Source: Lachnospiraceae bacterium UBA7060
Lineage (GTDB): Bacteria; Bacillota; Clostridia; Lachnospirales; Lachnospiraceae
Direction: 5' to 3'
NCBI GenBank assembly: GCA_002493835.1
Contig: DLAA01000025.1
Coordinates: 1 to 45,556 of the forward strand
DNA length: 45,556 bases
Each line of letters starts with the position of its first letter. Positions within the stretch are counted from its first letter, which is position 1. The notes under the pieces are model-generated. The model made no database searches. It saw only the letters and a list, made by a program, of their open reading frames with translations, and was not told the DNA's origin. The position numbers and the translations under genes were made by a program. Positions 35,303 to 42,218 of the stretch are shown here, one piece after another.

Positions 35303-36246
35303 TTCATACATTGACAGAGAAAATAAAAAAATTAGAAGCACCCATTGTGGTGGGGCTTGACCCTACTATGAAGTTTGTGCCGGAGCATATCAAACAAAAG
35401 GCGTTCGCGGAGTATGGCGAGACATTAAAAGGCGCAGCGGAGGCAGTTTTGGCTTTTAACAAGGGTATTGTAGATGCGGTCTGCGATTTGGTGCCGGCGG
35501 TGAAGCCGCAGATTGCGATGTATGAGCAGTTTGGAGTAGAGGGATTGATTGCTTTTCAGAAGACGGTGGCTTACTGTAAGGAGAAGGGCTTGGTGGTGAT
35601 CGGTGATATTAAGCGCGGCGATATCGGCTCCACTTCAGACGCCTACGCGGTGGGACATTTGGGGCAGGTACAGGTTGGAACTACCATGTGCCGCGGCTTT
35701 GATGAGGATTTTGCAACGCTCAATCCCTATATGGGTTCTGACAGTGTAAGACCTTTTATTGAGGTGTGCAAAAAGGAAAAGAAGGGACTGTTTATACTTG
35801 TAAAAACATCGAATCCCAGCAGCGGTGAATTTCAGGACCGTCTGGTGCTTCCGGTGGGCGGCAAGGATGCGAAAGAGGCGAGACCGCTGTATGAGATTGT
35901 CGGGGAGAAGGTGGCGCAGTGGGCCGACGATTTTATGGGTGACGAGTACAGCTATGTCGGTGCGGTGGTAGGAGCGACATATCCTGAGATGGGAAAGACT
36001 CTGAGACGAATCATGCCTAAATCCTATATTCTGGTGCCGGGCTATGGTGCGCAGGGTGGTAAGGGAAAAGATTTAAAACACTTTTTCAATGAGGATGGTC
36101 TGGGAGCCATTGTTAATTCCTCCAGAGGCATTATTGCGGCTTATCAGCAGGAGGCATATGCAAAGTATGGGGAAGAGAATTATGCCGATGCGGCCCGTGC
36201 AGCGGTAATCGATATGAAGGAAGATATTAGGACCGGTATATTTTAA
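35299..36246 (+). CDS. pyrF: Orotidine 5'-phosphate decarboxylase, long (type 2) form
   Basis: PyrF makes UMP from OMP, the last step of pyrimidine synthesis. The 315-residue length fits the type 2 subfamily. Diagnostic parts are PIVVGLDPTMKFVPEH, AFNKGIVDAV, VKPQIAMYEQFG, the catalytic block GDIKRGDIGSTSDAYA and VPGYGAQGGKGKDL. The GTG start at 35299 overlaps the preceding stop and has GGAGGGG 8 bases upstream. No other pyr gene is near, which is uncommon in Clostridia where pyrF often sits with pyrDK. The sigma-G-like -35 element of spoVAD lies inside the last codons of this gene. Confidence 0.95.
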   Translation: MIHTLTEKIKKLEAPIVVGLDPTMKFVPEHIKQKAFAEYGETLKGAAEAVLAFNKGIVDAVCDLVPAVKPQIAMYEQFGVEGLIAFQKTVAYCKEKGLVVIGDIKRGDIGSTSDAYAVGHLGQVQVGTTMCRGFDEDFATLNPYMGSDSVRPFIEVCKKEKKGLFILVKTSNPSSGEFQDRLVLPVGGKDAKEARPLYEIVGEKVAQWADDFMGDEYSYVGAVVGATYPEMGKTLRRIMPKSYILVPGYGAQGGKGKDLKHFFNEDGLGAIVNSSRGIIAAYQQEAYAKYGEENYADAARAAVIDMKEDIRTGIF

Positions 36247-36264
36247 AGATAAATTGACATACTA
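36236..36264 (+). promoter_or_regulatory. Sigma-G-like (forespore) promoter for spoVAD
   Basis: GTATA (36236-36240), 17 bases, CATACTA (36258-36264): a full match to the sigma-G -10 pattern, with the -35 inside the pyrF coding end. Spacing and -35 are identical to the motif before spoVAA. Confidence 0.75.
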
Positions 36265-36318
36265 TTCATAACCTGGAAAAAGAAAATTGCTCCAGAATGT
36301 CCAGAATGGAGGAATAGT

Positions 36319-37332
36319 ATGTTAGGAAAGCAGAGTATTCAGTTTGAGAGGAAACCGTACATTATAAGCAGTGCGTCCATCGTCGGCAGCAAGGAGGCCC
36401 AGGGTCCCATGGGAGAGCTTTTTGATAAAGCGGGATATGACGATAAGTTTGGCGCACAGAACTGGGAGGAGGCGGAGAGCCGCCTGCAGAAGGAGGCGTT
36501 GGAGATTGCCCTCTCCAAGGCCGGACTTACAAAACAGGATCTGCAGATGGTTTTTGCGGGTGATTTGCTGGGACAGTCCATTGCCAGCAGTTTTGGATTG
36601 TCCGGATATCAGCTCCCCCATGTGGGTCTTTACGGCGCCTGTTCGACCTGCGGCCTGTCCTTGACAATGGGTGGTGCGATGGTTTCCGCCGGGTTTGTTG
36701 AGAAAGCTGCCTGCATTACTTCCAGCCATTTTGCCAGCGCGGAGAAGGAGTTCCGTTTTCCGCTGGCTTACGGAAACCAGCGGCCAAAATCGGCTACATG
36801 GACGGTGACAGGCGGCGGCGCGTTCATTTTGTCAAATAAGCCCGGGAAACAGACAAGAGCTGTGATCGAGGGAGTAACTCTCGGCAAGATCGTGGACTAT
36901 GGGGTGAAGGATTCCATGAATATGGGAGCCTGCATGGCCCCCGCTGCAGCAAATACAATCAGCCAGAACCTGGAAGATTTTGGCAGGGAGCCGAAGGATT
37001 ACGACAAGATTATCACCGGCGATCTTGGTGTTGTGGGGCAGAGCCTTTTGTTTGACCTGCTTGCAGAGCAGCATATTGATATCACCAGACAGCATATGGA
37101 CTGCGGCATTGAGATCTACGAGAGCGAGAAACAGCACACCGATGCGGGAGGCTCAGGCTGCGGGTGCAGCGCAGTGGTGCTGTCAGCATATATCCTGAAA
37201 AAGATCGAGGAAGGCATCTGGAAGAGAGTGCTCTTTCTGCCCACAGGTGCTCTGTTAAGCAAGACCAGTTTTAACGAGGGTCAGACGATACCGGGTATCG
37301 CCCATGGGGTGGTGCTGGAGCATTATAATTAA
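36319..37332 (+). CDS. spoVAD: Stage V sporulation protein AD
   Basis: SpoVAD is the soluble dipicolinate-binding subunit of the SpoVA channel, with a thiolase-like fold. The 337 residues match the family length. Hallmarks are GPMGELFD, the GACSTCGLSL segment around the thiolase-type cysteine position, SSHFASAEKEFRFPLAYGNQRP, and DCGIEIYE...DAGGSGCGCSA. GGAGG lies 8 bases before the ATG. It stands alone, away from spoVAA-AC, behind its own sigma-G-like promoter, whereas in most Firmicutes spoVAC, AD and AE are adjacent. Confidence 0.95.
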   Translation: MLGKQSIQFERKPYIISSASIVGSKEAQGPMGELFDKAGYDDKFGAQNWEEAESRLQKEALEIALSKAGLTKQDLQMVFAGDLLGQSIASSFGLSGYQLPHVGLYGACSTCGLSLTMGGAMVSAGFVEKAACITSSHFASAEKEFRFPLAYGNQRPKSATWTVTGGGAFILSNKPGKQTRAVIEGVTLGKIVDYGVKDSMNMGACMAPAAANTISQNLEDFGREPKDYDKIITGDLGVVGQSLLFDLLAEQHIDITRQHMDCGIEIYESEKQHTDAGGSGCGCSAVVLSAYILKKIEEGIWKRVLFLPTGALLSKTSFNEGQTIPGIAHGVVLEHYN

Positions 37333-37410
37333 ATGGTCTTTCTTCCTGGTTTATGTTACACTTGCATCATAGCAGCTTGAATAAAGGTTATGATTGAAAA
37401 GAGGATGTAT

Positions 37411-37641
37411 ATGCGGGAGATGGAATTTAAGATGGAACGTCCCGGCCTTCTCAAAGAGGGCGACAGAGTCACGGTGACGGAGGGGGTTCTTCCAAGCAAT
37501 TATTATTATACGATCGATCCGTCTTTAGCTATGTCCGGCAATTTTCCATTTCGGGAGAGGATGCTGGAGCGCGAGGGCGTGGTGACGGAGGTTATCGAGA
37601 ACGCCAGAGGTTTTTATGTGAAGGCGAGATTTGGAGAGTAA
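37411..37641 (+). CDS. Small protein of unknown function, 76 residues
   Basis: The protein is charged and beta-rich in feel: LLKEGDRVTVTEGVLPSNYYY near 9-29, then EGVVTEVIENARGFYVKARF. This looks like a small SH3/OB-like barrel, but I do not recognise a family. I place the start at 37411, where AAGAGG (37399-37404) lies 6 bases upstream; the frame extends to 37390. It sits between spoVAD and ridA, 37 bases before the latter, so it may be cotranscribed with either. Confidence 0.65.
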   Translation: MREMEFKMERPGLLKEGDRVTVTEGVLPSNYYYTIDPSLAMSGNFPFRERMLEREGVVTEVIENARGFYVKARFGE

Positions 37642-37678
37642 GGCGCAGTGTCAACAAATGAAATAGGAGGAAAATAGA

Positions 37679-38056
37679 ATGTTAACTAAGGTATCTACGA
37701 ACAAAGCACCCGCAGCAATTGGGCCTTATTCCCAAGGAATTATCGCGGGAGACTTTTTATTTGCATCGGGACAGATTCCGATTGATCCTGCCACAGGAGA
37801 GATCACGGGAAAAAATGTGACTGAACAGGCGGAACAGGCTATGAAAAATGTAGGGGCGATCCTCGCGGAGGCGGGAACAGATTATTCCAAAGTGGTAAAG
37901 ACTACTTGCTTCCTCGCGGAGATGGCAGATTTTGCGGCATTTAATGCAGTCTACGAAAAGTATTTTACCGAGAAGCCCGCGCGGAGTTGTGTGGCGGTGA
38001 AGCAGCTGCCCAAAGATGTGCTGTGCGAGGTGGAGGTCATGGCGTATTTGAAGTAA
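37679..38056 (+). CDS. ridA: RidA-family enamine/imine deaminase
   Basis: The 125-residue protein has all the RidA marks: APAAIGPYSQGI near residues 10-21, FASGQIPIDPATGE, and PARSCVAVKQLPKDVLCEVEVMAYL with the catalytic Arg in PARS and the conserved Glu. RidA hydrolyses reactive enamines and imines released by PLP enzymes such as threonine dehydratase and so protects other PLP enzymes. AGGAGG lies 8 bases before the ATG. No amino-acid deaminase gene is adjacent. Confidence 0.95.
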   Translation: MLTKVSTNKAPAAIGPYSQGIIAGDFLFASGQIPIDPATGEITGKNVTEQAEQAMKNVGAILAEAGTDYSKVVKTTCFLAEMADFAAFNAVYEKYFTEKPARSCVAVKQLPKDVLCEVEVMAYLK

Positions 38057-38153
38057 ATGCTGGTATTTCATTCCCGCGGGGACTTTACGAATGGATATCA
38101 TGATATAGTGAACGAATAAGTTTGTATCATTTAGATGAGAGGTTTACATAAAT

Positions 38154-38651
38154 TTGAACAAAGACAATATTGTACTGATTGGTATGCCAGGCGCGGGAAA
38201 AAGCACAGTGGGGGTGGTGCTGGCTAAGAAGCTGGGCTATGCATTTGTGGATGCGGATCTGGTAATACAGAGCAGAGCGGGAAAATTACTACATGAGATT
38301 ATCTCTGAGCGTGGTGTGGAGGGCTTCTGGAAGGTGGAGGAGTCTGTGGGTGAATCTTTGGAAGTGGAGCGGACTGTGATTGCCACCGGCGGCAGTGCGG
38401 TTTACGGCGAGCGGGCGATGAGGCATTATAAGCAGATTGGCACGGTGGTGTATCTTGCTCTTCCTTTGGAGAATATCAGGGACAGGCTGGGTGATCTGGC
38501 AGAGCGGGGTGTGACACTGAAAGACGGACAGGATTTAAGAGATCTCTACGCGGAACGGCAGCCGCTTTATGAACGGTACGCTGATATCAAAGTGGAGTGC
38601 AAGGAATTGTCGATAAGGGAGATTGTGGGAAAAATTGCATCCCTTATATAA
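38154..38651 (+). CDS. Shikimate-kinase-like P-loop kinase with altered substrate site
   Basis: The 165-residue protein has the AroK fold: Walker A GMPGAGKST near 9-17, DADL (the Asp-x-Asp pair), ATGGSAV and a C-terminal ERQPLYERYAD. The shikimate-binding Arg, normally in GxxxFRxxE, is Trp here (EGFWKVEES), and the third Gly of GGG is Ser. It may thus act on a different substrate or be a divergent shikimate kinase. No other aromatic-pathway gene is nearby. The start is a TTG at 38154 with GAGAGG about 12 bases upstream. It is followed by a terminator. Confidence 0.8.
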   Translation: MNKDNIVLIGMPGAGKSTVGVVLAKKLGYAFVDADLVIQSRAGKLLHEIISERGVEGFWKVEESVGESLEVERTVIATGGSAVYGERAMRHYKQIGTVVYLALPLENIRDRLGDLAERGVTLKDGQDLRDLYAERQPLYERYADIKVECKELSIREIVGKIASLI

Positions 38652-38697
38652 AGATTGCTGTAAAACGATGGACCAAGTAAGGAAATAAAGGAAGAGG

Positions 38698-38745
38698 GAA
38701 CATGTCTTTGACAGAAAAATCTGTTTGAGGATATGTTCTTTTTTT
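38698..38745 (+). terminator. Terminator after the shikimate-kinase-like gene
   Basis: GAACAT (38698-38703) pairs with ATGTTC (38733-38738), with an inner ACAG/CTGT stem, followed by a run of seven T ending at 38745. Confidence 0.75.
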
Positions 38746-38774
38746 GCATAATCTCTTTAAAATAACAGAAACTA
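38746..38774 (+). promoter_or_regulatory. Possible sigma-G-like promoter for spoVAE
   Basis: GCATA (38746-38750), 17 bases, GAAACTA (38768-38774), which matches 5 of 7 positions of CATACTA. It is weaker than those of spoVAA and spoVAD, but has the same -35 class and spacing and sits right after the terminator. Confidence 0.4.
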
Positions 38775-38854
38775 AGATAAAAAAGTTCTTTTCGCTAAAA
38801 GTATAGAAGGATAAAAAGAGTAAAAAGTGAGGGACTTGGAGATGGAGGAAAGTG

Positions 38855-39211
38855 ATGGATTTTATTAATGCATTTTGGGTGGGCGGTCTGATCTGTGCGC
38901 TGGTACAGATTCTTTTGGAGAAGACAAAGCTTCTGCCGGGGCGTGTTATGGTTTTACTGGTGTGTGTTGGGGCGGCAGTCAGCTTTTTGGGATGGTATGA
39001 ACCTTTTATGGAATATGCCGGAGCGGGAGCCAGCGTGCCTCTTCTTGGCTATGGCAATATCCTGATGAAGGGTGTGAAGGAGGCTGTGGATGAGAATGGA
39101 TTTATCGGCCTGTTCCAGGGAGGTTTTAAAACGGGGGCTGTGGGATGTGCAGCGGCACTGATTTTCAGCTATTTGGCAAGTCTGTTGTTTCAGCCCAAAC
39201 CGAAAAAATAA
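38855..39211 (+). CDS. spoVAE: Stage V sporulation protein AE
   Basis: The 118-residue membrane protein has four predicted helices and the SpoVAE pattern FWVGGLICALVQILLEKTKLLPGRVMVLLV, YAGAGASVPLLGYG and a C-terminal GGFKTGAVGCAAALIF. It completes the SpoVA dipicolinate channel with AA, AB, AC and AD elsewhere in the window. The start at 38855 follows GGAGG by 6 bases; a GTG at 38852 is possible. It lies behind a terminator with its own possible forespore promoter. Confidence 0.93.
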   Translation: MDFINAFWVGGLICALVQILLEKTKLLPGRVMVLLVCVGAAVSFLGWYEPFMEYAGAGASVPLLGYGNILMKGVKEAVDENGFIGLFQGGFKTGAVGCAAALIFSYLASLLFQPKPKK

Positions 39212-39320
39212 ATTTTTTTTAAAATTGAAGACGGAAGAGAAGCTGACTCGTTATAATATACAGATGCATGAAAAACAAAGCGCTGTTTCAGGCGCAATAG
39301 TCTATGATTGAGAGAGACGT

Positions 39321-39348
39321 TTGTTTTTGCAGATGTATCATTTATAGT
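39321..39348 (+). promoter_or_regulatory. Possible promoter of the ECF sigma operon
   Basis: TTGTTT (39321-39326), 16 bases, TATAGT (39343-39348). The -10 lies inside the left arm of the inverted repeat, which would suit repression by a dyad-binding protein. A lone TATAAT at 39252-39257 lacks a good -35. Confidence 0.4.
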
Positions 39349-39385
39349 AAACGACAAAACAAAATTTCTAATGTCGTTAACTATA
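39343..39385 (+). promoter_or_regulatory. Near-perfect inverted repeat directly before the sigma-factor ribosome site
   Basis: TATAGTAAACGACA (39343-39356) and TGTCGTTAACTATA (39372-39385) match in 13 of 14 positions with a 15-base loop. The right arm ends just before GGAGAGGGGG. It could be a protein-binding operator or an RNA hairpin controlling translation. Confidence 0.65.
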
Positions 39386-39404
39386 GGAGAGGGGGCAGAC
39401 AGTT

Positions 39405-39974
39405 ATCGGAAGGGAAGAGCAATTATCAGCGCTGATTGATTCCTACCAGCATCTTGTTTTTTCTATATGTTATAAAATGACAGCGGACTATTTTGCCTCT
39501 GAAGATCTGACGCAGGAAACTTTTCTGTCTGCCTATAAGCATCTGGAGCAGTTTGACGGCAGACATGAGAAGGCATGGATTTGCAGGATCGCCACAAACA
39601 AATGTTTGGATTATCTGCAGAGTGCAGGCAGACGCAGCATTCCCATGGCGGATCTGGGACTGGAAGGCCCAAGGGCACCGGATGGGATAGGGCGGACGGA
39701 TACAAACACAGACAGGGCCGAGGGAAATGATACGGTGACCGGACAGACACCGGAGAGCATCTTTCTGGAAAAGGAGGTGCGGGAAACACTGCTTGCCAGG
39801 TGTCTGTCGCTGAAGCCGCCTTACAATGAAATTGCAAAGGCTTATTATTATGAGGAGATGGACGCGGAAGAAATTGCAAGACAGAGGGGTGTGAAGAAAA
39901 AGACGATACAGACTCAGATCTATCGGGCGAGAGGAATGCTTCGCAGGATGTATGAAAAGGAGAAAGGCGCATGA
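39405..39974 (+). CDS. ECF-family RNA polymerase sigma factor, non-canonical or missing start codon
   Basis: Region 2 reads LIDSYQHLVFSICYKMTADYFASEDLTQETFLSAY and region 4 reads EIAKAYYYEEMDAEEIARQRGVKKKTIQTQIYRAR, a complete small ECF sigma factor. The first in-frame ATG (39477) lies in the middle of region 2, so the true start must be upstream. The frame is open to a TAG at 39384, yet holds no ATG, GTG or TTG before 39477. I set 39405 (ATC) as a working start since GGAGAGGGGG (39386-39395) is 9 bases upstream and the reading IGREEQLSALIDSYQ fits the family's N-terminus; about 189 residues result. ATT at 39435 or CTG at 39432 are alternatives. A start-codon mutation or sequence error is also possible. 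The stop overlaps the anti-sigma ATG. Confidence 0.8.
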   Translation: MGREEQLSALIDSYQHLVFSICYKMTADYFASEDLTQETFLSAYKHLEQFDGRHEKAWICRIATNKCLDYLQSAGRRSIPMADLGLEGPRAPDGIGRTDTNTDRAEGNDTVTGQTPESIFLEKEVRETLLARCLSLKPPYNEIAKAYYYEEMDAEEIARQRGVKKKTIQTQIYRARGMLRRMYEKEKGA

Positions 39975-40441
39975 TACATAATATAACGGAGGAGAGAGAA
40001 AAACTGAATAAACATGAATCTTCCGCCTTCGAGCCTTTTAATGATGAGGAGCTTGCGCGGCTGATCGGTGAGGTGGAAGAGCGGGCGCTTATCCATGCGC
40101 CGGTACACCTGAAAGACAATGTGTTTTCGCAGATCAGCGCAGAGAGACGGAGGGTGAAAAGACGGCAGATTTTTTCTTATCGGGCGAAAGTCTTAATAGG
40201 GATGGCAGCTGCTCTGACTGTGCTTTTCCTGGTACCCGTAGAGGGAGAACGGACAGCGGATATGCCGGTTTTCGAGAGTACACTGTGGGAGGAAGAGTCC
40301 GTGGGCGGCGATGCGTGGGAACAGGAGGCAGCCCGAAGGCAGGAGGATATTGAAAAAACCTGGGAGAGATACCGGGAAGGACAAAGGAGAGCGGACATCA
40401 CAAGACGGTATCTTCGAGGAATTGCGGAAATGTTGAGATAA
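39971..40441 (+). CDS. Probable membrane anti-sigma factor
   Basis: The 156-residue protein has a soluble N-terminal half (about 1-70), one membrane helix (about 76-93, VLIGMAAALTVLFLVPV) and a charged outer tail of about 60 residues. Its start overlaps the sigma stop (ATGA), the standard arrangement for an ECF sigma factor and its membrane partner. I see no zinc-binding HxxxCxxC anti-sigma motif, so the call rests on position and topology. Confidence 0.7.
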   Translation: MIHNITEEREKLNKHESSAFEPFNDEELARLIGEVEERALIHAPVHLKDNVFSQISAERRRVKRRQIFSYRAKVLIGMAAALTVLFLVPVEGERTADMPVFESTLWEEESVGGDAWEQEAARRQEDIEKTWERYREGQRRADITRRYLRGIAEMLR

Positions 40442-40512
40442 CATAGTGAAGTTAGTACAGGAATGTTTATTTGCGGTATGCTTGTAAACAACAGCAAAGA
40501 TTGGGAGGATTG

Positions 40513-41133
40513 ATGATAATGAAGAGTAAGAAAAACAGATTTTGGCTTTTTATATTTTCTCTGTGCCCGGGGGCGGGACATATGTATATGGGGTTTATGA
40601 GAATGGGATTAAGCTTTATGCTGGGCTTTATGCTGATGATTGCAGTGATGTCTATCACAGGACTTGATGTGCTTGTCGTGTTCCCGATCACCCTTTACAT
40701 ATACAGTTTTTTTCATGCTAATAATATTGGCAGTCTGGATAACGAGCACTTTGCGGCGCTGGATGACGAATATCTTTTCGGATTTGGCGATATGGAGCGC
40801 ATCCGTTTCAGGCTGGACCGGAAAAACAGGAACCTGGCAGCAGTTGTGTTGATTGTTCTTGGTATTTATATGCTGTGGAACGTGGGTTTCGGGATGCTCA
40901 GAGATTATATGGGATGGGATAATCCTGTGATCAGGGCCATTTATTATACCATGCGGGATGAAGTGCCGAGAATTGTAATTGCAATAGCGATAATCTGGTT
41001 TGGTGTGTCGCTGCTGCGCGGGAAAAAGGAGGATTCCGTGGAGCCAAAGGCGATACAGGAACAGGAGGAGCCTGTCAAGTGGACGGGGCAGGTTGAACAG
41101 ATTGAGAAGAAGGAAGAGCAGGGGGAGGCGTAG
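40513..41133 (+). CDS. TM2-like membrane protein
   Basis: The roughly 206-residue protein begins with LFIFSLCPGAGHMYMGFMRMGLSFMLGFM, which resembles the TM2 domain (two helices around a G-x-G-x-x-Y/F-x-G turn). Two or three more helices follow (about 95-115 and 140-160), and then a charged Glu/Gln/Lys tail. The function is unknown. GGGAGG (40503-40508) supports a start at 40513 or 40519; the longer frame from a TTG at 40471 is unlikely. It is the third gene of the ECF operon, probably envelope-related. Confidence 0.75.
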   Translation: MIMKSKKNRFWLFIFSLCPGAGHMYMGFMRMGLSFMLGFMLMIAVMSITGLDVLVVFPITLYIYSFFHANNIGSLDNEHFAALDDEYLFGFGDMERIRFRLDRKNRNLAAVVLIVLGIYMLWNVGFGMLRDYMGWDNPVIRAIYYTMRDEVPRIVIAIAIIWFGVSLLRGKKEDSVEPKAIQEQEEPVKWTGQVEQIEKKEEQGEA

Positions 41134-41137
41134 ACGT

Positions 41138-41497
41138 ATGGAAACACAGAAAATGGATGTTGATGTTATGTCAATACAGAAGGAGGAGTCCGGCGGGATG
41201 AAAACCCGCCGGGTCGGTTCCATAACCTTCGGTTTGACACTGATTTTGTTTGGAATTTTGTTCCTGATACATATTGCGGTGCCTTCGTTGAACTATGAAG
41301 TGATATTTAATTGTTGGCCGCTTATTTTTATCCTGCTTGGCGTTGAGATATTAGTGGAAAATCATAGGAGCAATGCCGCAGGCTGTAAGTTTGTGTATGA
41401 TTTTCCGGCAATCCTTATGCTCATTCTGATGCTTCTGTTTGCTATGGTGATGGCGGCGGTTGAGTTTAGCATTCGTTATTATCAGGATATTTGGTGA
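41138..41497 (+). CDS. LiaF/LiaI-like small membrane protein (DUF5668 type)
   Basis: The 119-residue protein has a short charged N-terminus and then SITFGLTLILFGILFLIHI and WPLIFILLGVEILV, the two-helix pattern of DUF5668 domains found in LiaF-type envelope-stress proteins. A third helix lies near the C-terminus. GGGGGAGG lies 9 bases before the ATG at 41138. The frame is open much further upstream within the previous gene, but in the wrong frame for it. It closes the sigma/anti-sigma operon, which suggests membrane stress sensing. Confidence 0.8.
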   Translation: METQKMDVDVMSIQKEESGGMKTRRVGSITFGLTLILFGILFLIHIAVPSLNYEVIFNCWPLIFILLGVEILVENHRSNAAGCKFVYDFPAILMLILMLLFAMVMAAVEFSIRYYQDIW

Positions 41498-41531
41498 TAT
41501 CAAATCGAGCTCAAAATTTAAGTGCGGCGAT

Positions 41532-42035
41532 TTATTCCAAATCGTATGAGATTTGCTGCTTTGTCAAAAACTGCATGACGGCTTTGTCCCAGAGCGCATC
41601 CGGCGTCTTGTCCATGAGAAAAGTGTGGAAGGCGGTTCCGGTTATAAGCGTGAGGACAGTGCCGTCATATTTTACGTTGAGGACGAAAGCCTTTACCTGA
41701 TCTGCGGTCACGTTGGTATCTCCCTGTTGCAGGATGGAGGTCGTATAGTCGGGGATCAGGTGCAGCACAAAATGAAAGGCTGTGGGCGTGCGTTTTCCCT
41801 TGATCAAATCGAAGCAGATGGGTTTTATCTTTTGCCAGGTTGTAAATTCGTATGGTCTGATTTCCTTATCGTCCCATTCCTCTAAGGTGTAGAACGATCT
41901 ATTCTGGCGGCCGTCTATTGTGAAAGTATTATAGGTGCTAATGGAGGCTTCCTCCAGCAGGAAGGTGTCGAAAGCCTCTCCGGCGAGGAATTTTCCCATG
42001 AATTGTTTGATGTTTGTGATTTTTAGTGCAATCAT
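41532..42035 (-). CDS. DUF5721 family protein
   Basis: The 167-residue protein (MIALKITNIKQFMGKFLAGEAFDTFLLEEASISTY in its first part) matches DUF5721, a family of unknown function common in Lachnospiraceae. Further typical parts are TWQKIKPICFDLIKGKRTPTAFHFVLHL and a closing segment with PDALWDKAVMQFL. It is cytoplasmic, with no signal peptide or membrane helix. AAAGAGAG lies about 6 bases before the ATG. It converges on the ECF operon and diverges from the DegV gene. Confidence 0.8.
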   Translation of the reverse strand: MIALKITNIKQFMGKFLAGEAFDTFLLEEASISTYNTFTIDGRQNRSFYTLEEWDDKEIRPYEFTTWQKIKPICFDLIKGKRTPTAFHFVLHLIPDYTTSILQQGDTNVTADQVKAFVLNVKYDGTVLTLITGTAFHTFLMDKTPDALWDKAVMQFLTKQQISYDLE

Positions 42036-42148
42036 ATTGGACTCTCTTTCTTCGTTTGGATTTCTCCCTTGATTTTAAATGACTGACTGCTTATTTGCAA
42101 TGTATATTTGTGCAACATTTTCGCATGGCTAAACTTATCTATTCTAAT

Positions 42149-42177
42149 TTGCAAAATTGGTTATTCTATGATATTAT
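42149..42177 (+). promoter_or_regulatory. Vegetative promoter of the stand-alone DegV gene
   Basis: TTGCAA (42149-42154), 17 bases, TATTAT (42172-42177), about 40 bases before the ATG. Confidence 0.6.
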
Positions 42178-42218
42178 AAGTGGTAATGAAAACTATGTGA
42201 GATGGTTGCGGAGGCTTT

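Noticed and set aside
39463..40119. 218-residue minus-strand frame
   Set aside because: Antisense to the sigma factor gene; Ser/Pro/Cys-rich low-information translation.
33672..42130. 14-mer ATTTTCGCATGGCT at 33672 and 42117
   Set aside because: A few 14-mer matches are expected by chance in 45 kb, and nothing around the two copies is shared.
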